A stretch of DNA of 64,000 bases from Candidatus Gastranaerophilales bacterium (GTDB lineage: Bacteria > Cyanobacteriota > Vampirovibrionia > Gastranaerophilales > Gastranaerophilaceae): NCBI GenBank assembly GCA_944325105.1, contig CALUYW010000011.1:1-64000 (forward strand). The letters are read 5' to 3'. Positions 45,071 to 54,309 of the stretch are shown piece by piece (position 1 is the first letter of the stretch; each line of letters opens with the position of its first letter). Made by a program: the position numbers and the translations under genes. The notes beneath the pieces were generated by a model, which saw only the letters and a program-made list of their open reading frames with translations, was not told the origin of the DNA and searched no databases.

Positions 45071-45433
45071 ATGAAAAAACTTCTTGCCTTATTTTTAATT
45101 GCCCTGCCAACCTACGCGCTTGAGCCCTTTAGTGTTGTTAATCCTGATGAAAATACAAAGGTAGAGGTGGTTTTAAACACTCCTGCCAAAGACTTTGCAC
45201 TCAATCTTGATGTAGTTAAGGGCAGTGGCGATTTTGAGCTTATTTTGTGCGATAAAGACGGCAAGGAGCTAAAAAGAGCGCAAGTTATGCAAAACGGTGA
45301 GTGTACTTTTGGTGAAGTTGATAAAGGCAAGTATTTTATAAAATTTAAAAACCGCGCGCCAATTATTGAGAAAAAGCCTCAAGACAAAGCAGCCCCATAT
45401 ATTATGGAGCTGCCTTATGTGAGAAAAAAGTAA
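45071..45433 (+). CDS. small exported protein of unknown function (120 aa)
   Basis: This protein is not recognised. It has a signal peptide (MKKLLALFLIALPTYALEPF, cleavage after residue 16-17) and a compact beta-rich remainder (TKVEVVLNTPAKDFALNLDV, FELILCDKDGKEL, YFIKFKNRAP). The pattern suggests a periplasmic beta-sandwich like those that bind polymers, without family evidence. The ATG at 45071 was chosen for the signal peptide; no good ribosome-binding site is seen. Confidence 0.7.
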   Translation: MKKLLALFLIALPTYALEPFSVVNPDENTKVEVVLNTPAKDFALNLDVVKGSGDFELILCDKDGKELKRAQVMQNGECTFGEVDKGKYFIKFKNRAPIIEKKPQDKAAPYIMELPYVRKK

Positions 45434-45437
45434 TATT

Positions 45438-46406
45438 TTAAAACTTAAGCAAAATTTTCAATATATCTCTTTGTTTATTTTTCTCAAAAGCTTCAAGTGC
45501 TTTATCTATAGGATAAATTTCACTTATAAGGGGTTTAATATCGAGTTTTTTTGCGCCCATAAGCCTTAGGGCAGGTTCAAACTGACCGCAGCGAGAGCCA
45601 AGGACGGTTATTTCATCAATAACTACAGGAGCAAGGTTTAACCCTTCTTTAGCGGCGATTGTGCTTTTTAATACCAATACCCCTCTTGGCTTAGTTAATG
45701 CTAAAGATGTCTCAAAGCCGCCTGTAGAGCCCGTTGCCTCAATTACTATATCAAAAGATTTATTATCAGAATCTTTTAAATCTTTAAGCAATTTTGTCTT
45801 AACGCCTGCCTTGCGCGAGATTTCAAGCTTGTTTTCGTGCTTGCCGATGTGAATTAAATCAACATTCAGCGCATTTAGCACAAGTGCTATGCAAAGCCCC
45901 AGTTTGCCATCGCCAAGCAGTGCCACCTTATCTTTTGGTTTGATATGAAGCTGCTCTGTTATCTCCATTGCAGCGGCAACAGGTTCAACAAAAGTCGCCT
46001 CCTCATCACTTAGGCTTTGAGGCACTTCGAGAATATTTTCTACAGGGAGTGTAAAATACTCACTAAAACAGCCGTCTTTTTGCCAAATACCGAGCGTTTG
46101 GCGGTTAGGACAGTGGCGCGCAAGACCTTTAGCGCACCATGAGTCACTGTTGCAGCCGCAGTTTATCTCGCCTACGACTCTTTTTCCTATCCAGTTTTTA
46201 TTGCAATCATCATAAACTTCAACAACGTCGCCCACAAATTCATGACCCAAGACGCCTTTATAGCCCATATAGCCTTTGGTAATTTCTAAATCTGTATTAC
46301 AAATGCCCGACATTCTTGTTTTTATAAGTACTTCGCCTTTTTTTAGTTCGGGTTTTTTATAATCTTCAACAAGTTTTAACTCTTCATCAAATACTACTGC
46401 TTTCAT
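45438..46406 (-). CDS. zinc-dependent alcohol dehydrogenase-family protein (MDR)
   Basis: This 322-residue medium-chain dehydrogenase has the catalytic-zinc region SGICNTDLEITKGY, GHEFVGDV, and several cysteines for structural zinc (CGCNSDSWCAKGLARHCPNR, spacing not exactly canonical). The Rossmann motif is LLGDGKLGLCIALVL. It is of the threonine/sorbitol dehydrogenase-like type; the substrate is unknown. It is 18 bp downstream of trxB. Confidence 0.88.
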   Translation of the reverse strand: MKAVVFDEELKLVEDYKKPELKKGEVLIKTRMSGICNTDLEITKGYMGYKGVLGHEFVGDVVEVYDDCNKNWIGKRVVGEINCGCNSDSWCAKGLARHCPNRQTLGIWQKDGCFSEYFTLPVENILEVPQSLSDEEATFVEPVAAAMEITEQLHIKPKDKVALLGDGKLGLCIALVLNALNVDLIHIGKHENKLEISRKAGVKTKLLKDLKDSDNKSFDIVIEATGSTGGFETSLALTKPRGVLVLKSTIAAKEGLNLAPVVIDEITVLGSRCGQFEPALRLMGAKKLDIKPLISEIYPIDKALEAFEKNKQRDILKILLKF

Positions 46407-46424
46407 CTGCCGTTTAATTCCTTA

Positions 46425-47363
46425 CTATACTCTTACTTCCTCTTTTACTTTTTCTAAATATTTTACCGCGCTCACGCCTGCAACCGCACCGTCTGCAACT
46501 GCTGTAATCACCTGCCTTAGAGGTGTTACTCTGACATCTCCTATCGCAAATACTCCTGGAATTGATGTTTGCATGTATTCATCAGTTACAATAAAGCCTT
46601 TCTCATCCTGCTTTAGCTGACCGTTGAAGTTATCGCAGTTAGGTGTAAAACCGATGTAGGGGAATACTCCGTCAGTTTTCATTTCTGTTGTTTTATTTGT
46701 TTTTACATTCTTTAAAACAACGCTTTCTACCTTGCTGTCTCCTTTTATTTCTTCAACTATACTATCCCATACAAACTCGATTTTTTCGTTCTTAAATGCT
46801 CGTTCTTGAACGATTTTATCGGCTCTTAGCGAATCACGGCGGTGAACAATATAAACCTTTGAGGCAAATTTAGTCAGATAAATGCCCTCTTCAACTGCGG
46901 CGTTTCCTCCGCCTACTACCACAACGGTTTTATCTTTATAAAAAGCTCCGTCACAAACCGCGCAGTAGCTTACACCTTTGCCTGTGTACTCTTTTTCACC
47001 CGATACACCAAGCTTAGTTGACTTTGCGCCTGTTGCAATAATCACGCTGTGCGCTTTGTACTCGCCTTTTAGGGTTTTTATTACCTTTGGATTAGAAATC
47101 AAATCAATATTTTGGATTTCTTCCATGGTAAATTTTTCTACGTTAAATTTATCCAAATGTTGTTCAAACTTTTCACTCAATTCCCAGCCTTCGATAGATG
47201 AAAAACCAAGATAGTTTTCAATTTCAAGATAATTTGTTGGTTGTCCGCCAAGAAGGGATGTATCAATTATGGCACAGTCGATGTTTCCTCTTGCGCAGTA
47301 CACGCCTGCACTTATACCTGCAGGGCCGCCGCCAAGGATTATTGTGTCATAAATCTTTTCCAT
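46425..47363 (-). CDS. trxB: thioredoxin reductase
   Basis: This 312-residue flavoprotein has FAD-binding GGGPAGISAG near the N-terminus, the redox pair Cys134/Cys137 (CAVCDGAF), NADPH-binding VVGGGNAAVEE and the C-terminal GVFAIGDVR. It reduces thioredoxin with NADPH. The start overlaps the stop of the upstream gene by 1 bp, and GAGAGGTAGG precedes it. A thioredoxin-like membrane protein is encoded at 52.5 kb. Confidence 0.96.
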   Translation of the reverse strand: MEKIYDTIILGGGPAGISAGVYCARGNIDCAIIDTSLLGGQPTNYLEIENYLGFSSIEGWELSEKFEQHLDKFNVEKFTMEEIQNIDLISNPKVIKTLKGEYKAHSVIIATGAKSTKLGVSGEKEYTGKGVSYCAVCDGAFYKDKTVVVVGGGNAAVEEGIYLTKFASKVYIVHRRDSLRADKIVQERAFKNEKIEFVWDSIVEEIKGDSKVESVVLKNVKTNKTTEMKTDGVFPYIGFTPNCDNFNGQLKQDEKGFIVTDEYMQTSIPGVFAIGDVRVTPLRQVITAVADGAVAGVSAVKYLEKVKEEVRV

Positions 47364-47854
47364 TATCCTACCTCTCCTGATATTTTTTGTCCTACTACTT
47401 TATATTTTACTACATCTTTTTTAATTAGTTGATTATTTACATATCTTTCAATAATGTATGTATCATAGCCCGTAAAAATATTACCGTTGAGCTTAAACTC
47501 GGGGCTTTCTCTTTGCACGATTTTCATATTTCCGCGCGTGTCTGTTTTGACCCTTTGAAATTTAAGGGTCTTACCGTCAAGATTTTTTTGTGACTCAACC
47601 TGAATGGAGGAACTTGCTCCCGATTGCACATTTTCTAATATTAATGTGTTACCGTAACCTCCCAGTGTCCATATATCGACGCTTACGGGATTAAAAAGTT
47701 CCCTGTTGTTAGTTTCTGCGATTTTGGATGTAACATGCCATGTGCCAAAAAACCCCTGAGGGATTTCATCTTTGGTAATTGTGCCGCGAAGAACCTCCGC
47801 CTGAGCGCAATTAATCGTAAACAATAAAATTAGTGCAATAAAAATTTTTCTCAT
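47363..47854 (-). CDS. small exported protein of unknown function (163 aa)
   Basis: This protein is not recognised. A signal peptide (IFIALILLFTINCAQAEV, cleavage near residue 20) is followed by a beta-rich domain with evenly spaced strands (GFFGTWHVTSKIAE, NTLILENVQSGASSSIQVE, GKTLKFQRVKTDTRGNMKIV). It may be a small periplasmic beta-barrel or lipocalin-like protein. It is coupled to trxB by a stop-start overlap, which hints at shared expression rather than function. Confidence 0.75.
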   Translation of the reverse strand: MRKIFIALILLFTINCAQAEVLRGTITKDEIPQGFFGTWHVTSKIAETNNRELFNPVSVDIWTLGGYGNTLILENVQSGASSSIQVESQKNLDGKTLKFQRVKTDTRGNMKIVQRESPEFKLNGNIFTGYDTYIIERYVNNQLIKKDVVKYKVVGQKISGEVG

Positions 47855-47948
47855 ATATCAAAATATAATAATTTTTTTACAAATATCATACTTTGGATTG
47901 AGGCGAATTTTATCCGTTATTGTACTATATAAGAGAGGAGTTTTAATT

Positions 47949-48443
47949 TTGAGAAAAATAATAACACTGATTTGTCTTGTAATGTTTTCGGTTTTGTGTG
48001 TGATTAACTACGCAATGCCTGCCGATGCTGCAAGAAAAAACGTAAAAGACAAAAAAGAAGCTCCCAAGGTTGATGAAGAACAACTCAACCAGATGACACA
48101 AAAAATAGACCTTTTAACAAGAAAATACTACACTCGCGAGCTTTATTCTCCCGAGGATTCAGATAATCTTATAAATTTAAAATTACAACTCGATGAGATT
48201 ATGAATACAACGCCTGAGCCTGTGTATGCTCCGCTTTACTACAAATTAGGCAACCTTTTTAAATTAAGAGGCATGAAAGCCGAGTGTATAGATTGTCTAA
48301 AAACTGTTGTAGAGAACTTCTCAGACACTGCATACGGCCCAAAATCTCGTGAAGTGCTCAGCGAAATGGGTATTGTAATTAAAGAACCCGAGCGTCTTAT
48401 CAATACTGATGAAGACGAGGAAGAGGACGAAGAGTTTTACTAA
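47949..48443 (+). CDS. small exported TPR-like protein (164 aa)
   Basis: The protein has a signal peptide (IITLICLVMFSVLCVINYAM, cleavage near DAA), then helical repeats of TPR type (APLYYKLGNLFKLRGMKAEC, DCLKTVVENFSDTAYGPKS) and an acidic Asp/Glu tail. The start is probably TTG at 47949-47951, 8 nt after GAGGAG; an in-frame ATG at 47898 has no site. It would be periplasmic, perhaps a scaffold. Its stop overlaps the convergent gene stop in CTAA. Confidence 0.7.
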   Translation: MRKIITLICLVMFSVLCVINYAMPADAARKNVKDKKEAPKVDEEQLNQMTQKIDLLTRKYYTRELYSPEDSDNLINLKLQLDEIMNTTPEPVYAPLYYKLGNLFKLRGMKAECIDCLKTVVENFSDTAYGPKSREVLSEMGIVIKEPERLINTDEDEEEDEEFY

Positions 48444-48952
48444 GCAAAGTTTATATCTACAAGATTCATTGTAGCAAGCATGGATAGTCCTATCATGGAT
48501 GATGACAGTGAATTATCAAAGCTTATTGATGTTCCTTGAGCGTATTCGTCAAAATATTCTTGAGCACGGACTCTCATATCGTCATATTTTTCAAATTCTT
48601 CTTCATTTTCAGCACTCATAATTCTTCTGTCAAGCTCATCCATGATATCATCATAGTCCTCTTGAACAGAGTCATTTTGATGCAGGCCAAGCTCCCACAT
48701 AATCTCATACCATGGGCGCTCTTCAAAGCCTTCCGTTTCGTTTATTTGCTGCTGTTCCTGTCTTTCAAGCTGCTCTTCAATGATTGCCTGTCTTAAGCGC
48801 TCTACGTCTTTGTCGTAGTCATCTGTGGGTATTAAATTATACTGACGCAGCAAAAGATTAAGCTCGTCTTTTTGCTTTACTTTGTCTTCTTCGGAGCTCA
48901 TGTTGTATATATATGCAAATGATGATATTGAACTTATTGGGGATATGCTCAC
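48440..48952 (-). CDS. uncharacterised acidic coiled-coil protein (170 aa)
   Basis: This protein is not recognised. It has 170 residues, a Ser/Ile-rich N-terminus (SISPISSISSFAYIY), a long acidic helical middle rich in Glu, Asp and Gln, and a C-terminal hydrophobic stretch (SMIGLSMLATMNLVDI). It starts with GTG (48950-48952) after an AAGG motif. The flexible N-terminus is reminiscent of other small proteins here, but the FGSL motif is absent. Confidence 0.65.
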   Translation of the reverse strand: MSISPISSISSFAYIYNMSSEEDKVKQKDELNLLLRQYNLIPTDDYDKDVERLRQAIIEEQLERQEQQQINETEGFEERPWYEIMWELGLHQNDSVQEDYDDIMDELDRRIMSAENEEEFEKYDDMRVRAQEYFDEYAQGTSISFDNSLSSSMIGLSMLATMNLVDINFA

Positions 48953-49049
48953 AGTTCTTGCCTTTGCCTTATATTTTTTTAATTCCCCGCTTAAGCTAAT
49001 AAATAACGGGTTTTGTGAAAATCTTGTATAGTGTATAATATTTTTTGTT

Positions 49050-49616
49050 ATGGAAAATAACCTGCATAATCCAAAATTTAATAAACACGGCTATATTCAA
49101 GTCTATACGGGAAACGGCAAAGGTAAGACCACAGCCTCTTTAGGGCTTGCACTAAGAGCTCTTGGGCGCGGCTGGTGCGTGCTTATAGTTATGTTTACAA
49201 AAGGCGGCTCAGACTACGGCGAGCTTTATTCTTTTGCAAATTTAAGCGATGAGATTAAAAAATGCTTTAAAATAGTTAATGCAGGCGCAGACAGGATTGT
49301 CTACAGAGATAATATTGATGAAATTGACAAAAAAGAAATAAAAAAAGGCTGGGATATAGCGCTTGATGCGATTAAAAACAACAAATACCAGCTTGTTATA
49401 CTGGATGAGATTAACATAGCCGTTGACTTAGGGCTTATAGATTTGAATGAACTTTTGGACGCTTTAAAAAATAAACCTGAGGATATGGAGATTGTTTTAA
49501 CCGGCAGAAATGCAAAAAAAGAAGTCATAGACATGGCTCATCTGGTATCTGAAATAGTCCCCGTTAAGCACTATTGGGACATTGGCGTAAGTGCAAGAGA
49601 GGGCATGGAATATTGA
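49050..49616 (+). CDS. cobO: cob(I)yrinic acid a,c-diamide adenosyltransferase
   Basis: This 188-residue protein has the P-loop GNGKGKTT (21-28) and the CobO/BtuR signatures LGLALRALGRGW, VILDEINIAVDLGL and VLTGRNAKKEVIDMA. It adenosylates corrinoids to adenosylcobalamin, the cofactor of B12-dependent enzymes. No ribosome-binding site is present; TATAAT (49034-49039) ends 10 nt before the ATG, so the mRNA is probably leaderless. The stop overlaps the next gene's TTG start (TTGA). Confidence 0.95.
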   Translation: MENNLHNPKFNKHGYIQVYTGNGKGKTTASLGLALRALGRGWCVLIVMFTKGGSDYGELYSFANLSDEIKKCFKIVNAGADRIVYRDNIDEIDKKEIKKGWDIALDAIKNNKYQLVILDEINIAVDLGLIDLNELLDALKNKPEDMEIVLTGRNAKKEVIDMAHLVSEIVPVKHYWDIGVSAREGMEY

Positions 49617-50317
49617 GCAGAGAAAAAAGATGGCTGGATTTAAAAAACAAACTCAAGAACGCTGTTTTTTTAGAAATTGTGTTCTGGATAGTTGTTATTT
49701 TCTCTGTCGTTACGGTAGGTTACGGGATTTTTTATTATAAATTTATAAAACCAAACCTCTATACGATAGTTTTTAGCGACATTGACGGCATTATTGAGGG
49801 CTCTCCCGTGCGCTTTATGGGACTTGTAAGCGGACATGTGAGAAAACTCACCTATCATAAAGACTATATTGAAGTTCAAATAATAGTTACAAAAAAGAAC
49901 ATGAAAATACCAAAGGGTTCAATTGCCGCAGTTGAGTTTTCAGGTATTGCCGGGTCAAAATCCATTGAAATTATGCCGCCAAAGGATAATTTATCAGATA
50001 TTGGTATTATTTCAAAAGATACTTTAAGACTTACGGATTTATTTGACGGATATGCCTATATTGGCAAGGTTTTTGCCTCTCTTAAAGATTTTGTCGATAC
50101 GATTAATCAAGATACCGTGCTTAAAGTCTTTAGTGCGGTTTCAAGTGCCTCTACAAGCGTAGATAAGGCAGATAAGCAGCTTGATGATAGCAAAGTTAAG
50201 TATGAAGAATTTACACAAAATATGCAAAATGTCATAGAAAGCGAAAAAAAACTCGAAAATACTCTGGATAGGGTCAACAGAAACGCTAAAAAAATAGGCT
50301 CTTATTTAAAAAACTGA
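49613..50317 (+). CDS. MCE/MlaD-domain lipid-transport protein
   Basis: This 234-residue protein has one N-terminal membrane helix (about 18-40), a single MCE domain (about 45-130: YTIVFSDIDGIIEGSPVRFM, GSIAAVEFSGIAGSKSIEI) and a C-terminal coiled coil. MCE proteins form rings that carry lipids between membranes of diderm bacteria. The ABC partners (MlaE, MlaF) are not adjacent. The start is TTG (49613-49615), overlapping the cobO stop; GAGAGGG lies about 9 nt upstream. Confidence 0.88.
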   Translation: MSREKRWLDLKNKLKNAVFLEIVFWIVVIFSVVTVGYGIFYYKFIKPNLYTIVFSDIDGIIEGSPVRFMGLVSGHVRKLTYHKDYIEVQIIVTKKNMKIPKGSIAAVEFSGIAGSKSIEIMPPKDNLSDIGIISKDTLRLTDLFDGYAYIGKVFASLKDFVDTINQDTVLKVFSAVSSASTSVDKADKQLDDSKVKYEEFTQNMQNVIESEKKLENTLDRVNRNAKKIGSYLKN

Positions 50318-50360
50318 GTTTTTATGGTATTATTTTGCCCAAATGGAGAAATAAAAACTG

Positions 50361-51284
50361 ATGCCGGAAAATTTAATTGAAGTTGTTGTAGACGTTGAAA
50401 CGACAGGACTTGACTATACAAGAGAAAAAATTATAGAATTTGCAGGTGTAAAATTAGTCAACGGTGAGATTACAGAGCGTTTTGAAACTCTTGTAAACCC
50501 TCATCAGCACATAAGAAAGTCATCTCAGGCAATCCATGGGATATCTGAAGAAAATCTTGAAGGCGCACCTGAAGAAGAAGAAATTTTCCCTAAAATTTTT
50601 GAATTTATAGGTGATGCGCCTATTGTTGCGCATAATGCTATTTTTGACTTTAGTTTTTTAAACCGTACATCAAAAAGACTTTATTCAAAGCCTCTTGAAA
50701 ATCGCTACATAGATACTCAGCAGATGTTTAAAGAGGTTTATCCTCAAATGGAATCTTGCGGTCTAGAGTGCCTTATGAACACATTTAATGTCGATTTTTC
50801 AACCCGTCACAGGGCAATGGCGGATGCTGAGGGGCTTGCACTTTGCTATCCCGCTCTAAAGAAAATGTATTTTCAAAAGTACGACTGGCAGCTTTCGCAA
50901 ATTCAAAATGTTGATTACCTTTTTGAAAGGTATTTAAGGCTGCAAAATGCCATAAGTGTTATGCAGTCTGAAATTCAAGACCTAAGGTCTATTTTTAAAA
51001 TTTATTTTGAAAAAGGCGGAGAAGATATAGTTGCAAATTCAGGCGAGATATTATCTTACAATTCAAAGAAAACTTTTTCATACGATTTTGTACAAATTAA
51101 AGATATATTGGATGAAATAGGCGCGCTTCCAAAGGCAGTAAGGCTGAATAACGCTTTTGTAGACAGGCTTGTTATGGGCAATGCTCTTGATGAAGAAACA
51201 AAAGACAAAATAAAATCAGCCCGAATTGCAATTAGCGAAAATCGCACCCTGCAAGTTAAAAAACCTGATAACTCAGCTCAGTAG
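50361..51284 (+). CDS. DnaQ-like 3'-5' exonuclease
   Basis: This 307-residue protein has an N-terminal DEDDh exonuclease domain (about 5-175) with VDVETTGL (Asp11, Glu13), VAHNAIFDFSFLN and HRAMADAEG. It is like the DNA polymerase III epsilon/PolC proofreading family. The C-terminal 130 residues are helical and not recognised. It could be a repair or RNA-processing exonuclease rather than the replicative proofreader. GGAG precedes the ATG. Confidence 0.9.
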   Translation: MPENLIEVVVDVETTGLDYTREKIIEFAGVKLVNGEITERFETLVNPHQHIRKSSQAIHGISEENLEGAPEEEEIFPKIFEFIGDAPIVAHNAIFDFSFLNRTSKRLYSKPLENRYIDTQQMFKEVYPQMESCGLECLMNTFNVDFSTRHRAMADAEGLALCYPALKKMYFQKYDWQLSQIQNVDYLFERYLRLQNAISVMQSEIQDLRSIFKIYFEKGGEDIVANSGEILSYNSKKTFSYDFVQIKDILDEIGALPKAVRLNNAFVDRLVMGNALDEETKDKIKSARIAISENRTLQVKKPDNSAQ

Positions 51285-51364
51285 AGTTTTTGTAAAGAAA
51301 TGTAAATAAATATTGTCTATTTAGTATATAAAAAGGCAATATTTTTTGCATGCAATTTTTTATA

Positions 51365-51479
51365 TAAGTACGAGAGAGAAAACACTACCACCACACGAGA
51401 GATATAGAGAGAAACACCACACAAGAACTTGAGGATTAAAGACCAAGTTTCCCCTTCCCAAAAAAAGGAAGGGTTTTTT
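51365..51479 (+). ncRNA. possible small RNA with terminator in a 281-bp intergenic region
   Basis: Between the exonuclease and the radical SAM gene, about 85 nt of A/G/C-rich, nearly unstructured sequence contains two similar blocks (CGAGAGAGAAAACACTACCA near 51371 and CGAGAGATATAGAGAGAAAC near 51395). It ends in a strong terminator: CCCTTCC (51452-51458) pairs with GGAAGGG (51467-51473), followed by TTTTTT. No open reading frame fits. The promoter is not clear. It could be a small RNA or a terminated leader of the next gene. Confidence 0.4.
51452..51479 (+). terminator. rho-independent terminator
   Basis: A 7-bp stem (CCCTTCC with GGAAGGG), 8-nt loop and T run. It lies 168 bp after the exonuclease stop and 87 bp before the next start. 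Confidence 0.9.
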
Positions 51480-51565
51480 ATTTTTTAAACAAATATACCC
51501 GAATGTCTAATTTTCATTTTGCCATTAAATTCTAAAATTTTATTAAAGTTAAGAAGGAGAAAAAA

Positions 51566-52456
51566 GTGCAAAATACGCAAAATGAGGCATCGCAAAAACT
51601 ATTGGCGTCTAAATTTATGTCTGCTCCGCAGGTGGAGTTAAAAGAGTTAAATAATTTGTTTTTTGAATTGTGCTACAAGGCTTGTAACCTTAAGTGTAAG
51701 CACTGTTATATAGAGAAAAATCCCTACAGACAAGAAAAAGACTTTATACCTCTTGATAAAATCAAAAATGCGCTTTTGCAAACAAGGGGTGAAAATCTAA
51801 GCTCTATCTACCTTACAGGAGGTGAGCCTCTTATGCACCCTGATTTTAATACAATTTTGAGAATGTGTTTAAAATTCTCAAATGTCACGGTTATGACAAA
51901 CGGGGTAATGATAAATGACAAAAAAGCCCGTTTTTTAAGAAAAATTGACGATGAAAACACTAACGAAACAATATACAGAGTTAGCCTTGACCACTTTGAC
52001 GAGTTAAAAAATGATGAAATAAGAGGCCGCGGCAGCTTTAGAAAAGCTATGAGCGCAATTTTAAACCTTGCAAAATATGAATTTAACCCGATAATATCAG
52101 TGTGCAATTATTTTTGCGAATCAAGAGAGGAACTTTTTAAGGGTTTTTATGAGTTATTTAAAAAGCATGGCTTTGAAATTGAAGATATAAACCTAAAAGT
52201 TATGCCCTATTTTGAAAAGGATGACAGAGAAGAGTTTATTGAGGATTTTGATTTTGATAAAACAAAACTTGACTGTTCAAACTCAAGAATATTGAGCATA
52301 AACGGGGTATACTCATGCCCTGCCTTATCTAACGATTTTCGTGCAAGATGCGGCTCTGACATGAGTAATTATTCAAAAAGGACATTTTTAGACACAAGGA
52401 AATGTGCAAGGTGCATTAAACACTTTAGCAAAAACCAAGCCAATGACTTTTGTTAG
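51566..52456 (+). CDS. radical SAM enzyme with C-terminal auxiliary-cluster cysteines
   Basis: This 296-residue protein has the radical SAM cluster Cys40, Cys44 and Cys47 (CNLKCKHC), the SAM-binding TGGEPLMH and a barrel. A C-terminal segment has several cysteines (SCPALSNDFRARCGSD, then RKCARCIKHF), like a shortened SPASM/twitch domain. Such enzymes modify peptides or proteins, or act as sugar dehydrogenases. No precursor peptide or maturation partner is visible nearby. It starts with GTG (51566), preceded by AAGGAG. Confidence 0.88.
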   Translation: MQNTQNEASQKLLASKFMSAPQVELKELNNLFFELCYKACNLKCKHCYIEKNPYRQEKDFIPLDKIKNALLQTRGENLSSIYLTGGEPLMHPDFNTILRMCLKFSNVTVMTNGVMINDKKARFLRKIDDENTNETIYRVSLDHFDELKNDEIRGRGSFRKAMSAILNLAKYEFNPIISVCNYFCESREELFKGFYELFKKHGFEIEDINLKVMPYFEKDDREEFIEDFDFDKTKLDCSNSRILSINGVYSCPALSNDFRARCGSDMSNYSKRTFLDTRKCARCIKHFSKNQANDFC

Positions 52457-52457
52457 A

Positions 52458-52982
52458 CTATTTTTTAGGTCTTAGAAATTCTTTAAAATCTCTTACCAAG
52501 TCTTCTTTAGCAGTTGGTGTAAAGAATTTGTAGTTATCTGCGACAACTTTTTCCCCTGTTTTGGGGTCAAGTAAATATACCGTTGGAAAACCATGGATTT
52601 GGTACTCTTGAACAAGTGCCTGATTCTTTTGGTCATCACAATTAACAAAAGCAATTGCAAATTTTTTCTTTATGTCTTTGTTTTTTGTAACTTCATCAAA
52701 TATCGGCGCAAATCTTTGGCAGTATCCGCACCAGTCAACATAAAACCAAACTATAACGGGTTTATTTTTCTTTAGTGCTTTTTGAAGAGAACGGCCCCTG
52801 TCATATTTTTTTGAAATAGGTAAATCTTGTCCTGCAGCTAAAGACGGAATATGTCCGTTTATGGCAAGCAGTGTTACAGCTGACATTGCAGTAGATGTAA
52901 TCGAAAGCACAAGGGATAAAATAACGCCTGCTATAAGCAGTTTTTTATAACATTTTTTTTCTGTTTTATTTTCTTCACTCAT
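52458..52982 (-). CDS. membrane-anchored thioredoxin-like protein
   Basis: This 174-residue protein has one N-terminal membrane helix (about 13-42) and a periplasmic thioredoxin fold with the redox motif WCGYC (Cys85, Cys88) and cis-proline region GFPTVYLLD. It is like TlpA/DsbD-C-type thiol reductases. It could keep periplasmic thiols reduced or help cytochrome or pilus protein folding. The many cysteines of the prepilin at the window start make such chemistry relevant, but no direct link is shown. GGAG precedes the ATG. Confidence 0.88.
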   Translation of the reverse strand: MSEENKTEKKCYKKLLIAGVILSLVLSITSTAMSAVTLLAINGHIPSLAAGQDLPISKKYDRGRSLQKALKKNKPVIVWFYVDWCGYCQRFAPIFDEVTKNKDIKKKFAIAFVNCDDQKNQALVQEYQIHGFPTVYLLDPKTGEKVVADNYKFFTPTAKEDLVRDFKEFLRPKK

Positions 52983-53040
52983 TTTCTCTCTCCGTAACTG
53001 TAATTTTATTTTACTACATAAAATTATTTTGAGGCAAATA

Positions 53041-54309
53041 CTAGTTCGCTCCGCAGCATTTTTTGTATTTTTTACCGCTGCCGCAGGGGCATGGGTCGTT
53101 TCTTCCTATGTTTTCATATGTTTTTTGAGGCGTTGTTTCTTCTTCTTTTATACCTAAAATTTCAGAAAATATTTTTGAATTGTATAATGTGTGTACAGGG
53201 CTGAACTTTTTGGTGTCAGGGTTTTTAAATTTTTCAAAAATTTCAACCGTTGATTGAAAATCCGTATCAAGCGCGACATTAATAACTTCAAGGAAGTTTG
53301 TGTATTTTTTGGCGCAGTAGGCAATTATACCTAAAGGCACTTTGTCGTTTTTAAGAAAATCTCTTATGCACTCTTTTGCGCCCTCAATTTTAAATTCTTT
53401 ATCGCTATAGGTTTCAAAAATTTTATAAAATGTGCCAAGAAACGGGATTATATAGAGCCCCTCTTTTTCATCAAAGTATAAACCTACATCGTATAGGCAA
53501 TTATGACGCGAAAAACCTCCTATGGCGTTTTGAATAAAGTCATCGTTAGCACTAAATTCTTTTACATTAAAAAATTTATACTCATCAGGCTCTGTAATGA
53601 ATTTTTTGACGTCTTCATTTGCATTAAACGCCTCAATTAAATCATCAACCTGTTTGTTTGTGGTTATTATCCCTGATTTTTTATAATCGCAAAAAGCTTG
53701 GTCAAATGAAGCCTTAAAGCTTTCAAGAGAAGAGTTTAGCAGGGCGTTTTTTTCTTCATTTTTAAATACTGCACATCTTGAATCTGAAATAAGACACTTA
53801 ATAGCCTCAGAAGCTGCGCGGTAGAAGTTAAGAGAGGATATAACATCATAAATTTCAAGCAGGTAAAACTCATTTTCCGATTCAATCACTCTTGCGCGGA
53901 TAAAGTCCCCTTTTGCAATTCCTCTTAAATTAACCATTTTTACAAGAGGAATGAGGCAAAAATCTCTCTCAGCGGTGAGTGAATAAGTATCATAGGCGTT
54001 TTTTAGTACTTTTTTTATCTCAAAAACCGATGTGGTGCTGTTTTTAAGTGAGTTTACTATGTCTTTGTTTTTATAGGCATTTTTATTTACATAATAATCT
54101 AAAACCTTTGTGCCATCTTGCATTTTGCCGTCAAGCAAGTACTCAATAAGCGCTATATTAAGCTGGGATTGTTTTTCTATTGTGATATTGTTTTCGCTTA
54201 CGCAAGTTTGAAAATCCTCTCCAAGCTCGCTATCTGTGGCTATAAAATCAAGCAGAGATTCCATCTCGTTTGACAGTGCGTTAAGTTTATCCACAACATT
54301 AAGCGGCAT
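53041..54309 (-). CDS. uncharacterised protein with C-terminal SEC-C zinc motif
   Basis: This 422-residue protein ends in [17 protein letters not shown], the SecA-C-type zinc motif that binds SecB-like partners or nucleic-acid-associated proteins. The first 400 residues are helical and not recognised. It is immediately downstream of tlyA (no gap, GGAGG upstream) and last in the tatD-83aa-tlyA run. Confidence 0.85.
   Translation of the reverse strand: MPLNVVDKLNALSNEMESLLDFIATDSELGEDFQTCVSENNITIEKQSQLNIALIEYLLDGKMQDGTKVLDYYVNKNAYKNKDIVNSLKNSTTSVFEIKKVLKNAYDTYSLTAERDFCLIPLVKMVNLRGIAKGDFIRARVIESENEFYLLEIYDVISSLNFYRAASEAIKCLISDSRCAVFKNEEKNALLNSSLESFKASFDQAFCDYKKSGIITTNKQVDDLIEAFNANEDVKKFITEPDEYKFFNVKEFSANDDFIQNAIGGFSRHNCLYDVGLYFDEKEGLYIIPFLGTFYKIFETYSDKEFKIEGAKECIRDFLKNDKVPLGIIAYCAKKYTNFLEVINVALDTDFQSTVEIFEKFKNPDTKKFSPVHTLYNSKIFSEILGIKEEETTPQKTYENIGRNDPCPCGSGKKYKKCCGAN

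Noticed and set aside
51285-52460. RiPP precursor peptide next to the radical SAM gene
   Set aside because: No short open frame with a ribosome-binding site and a plausible core was found in the flanking sequence.
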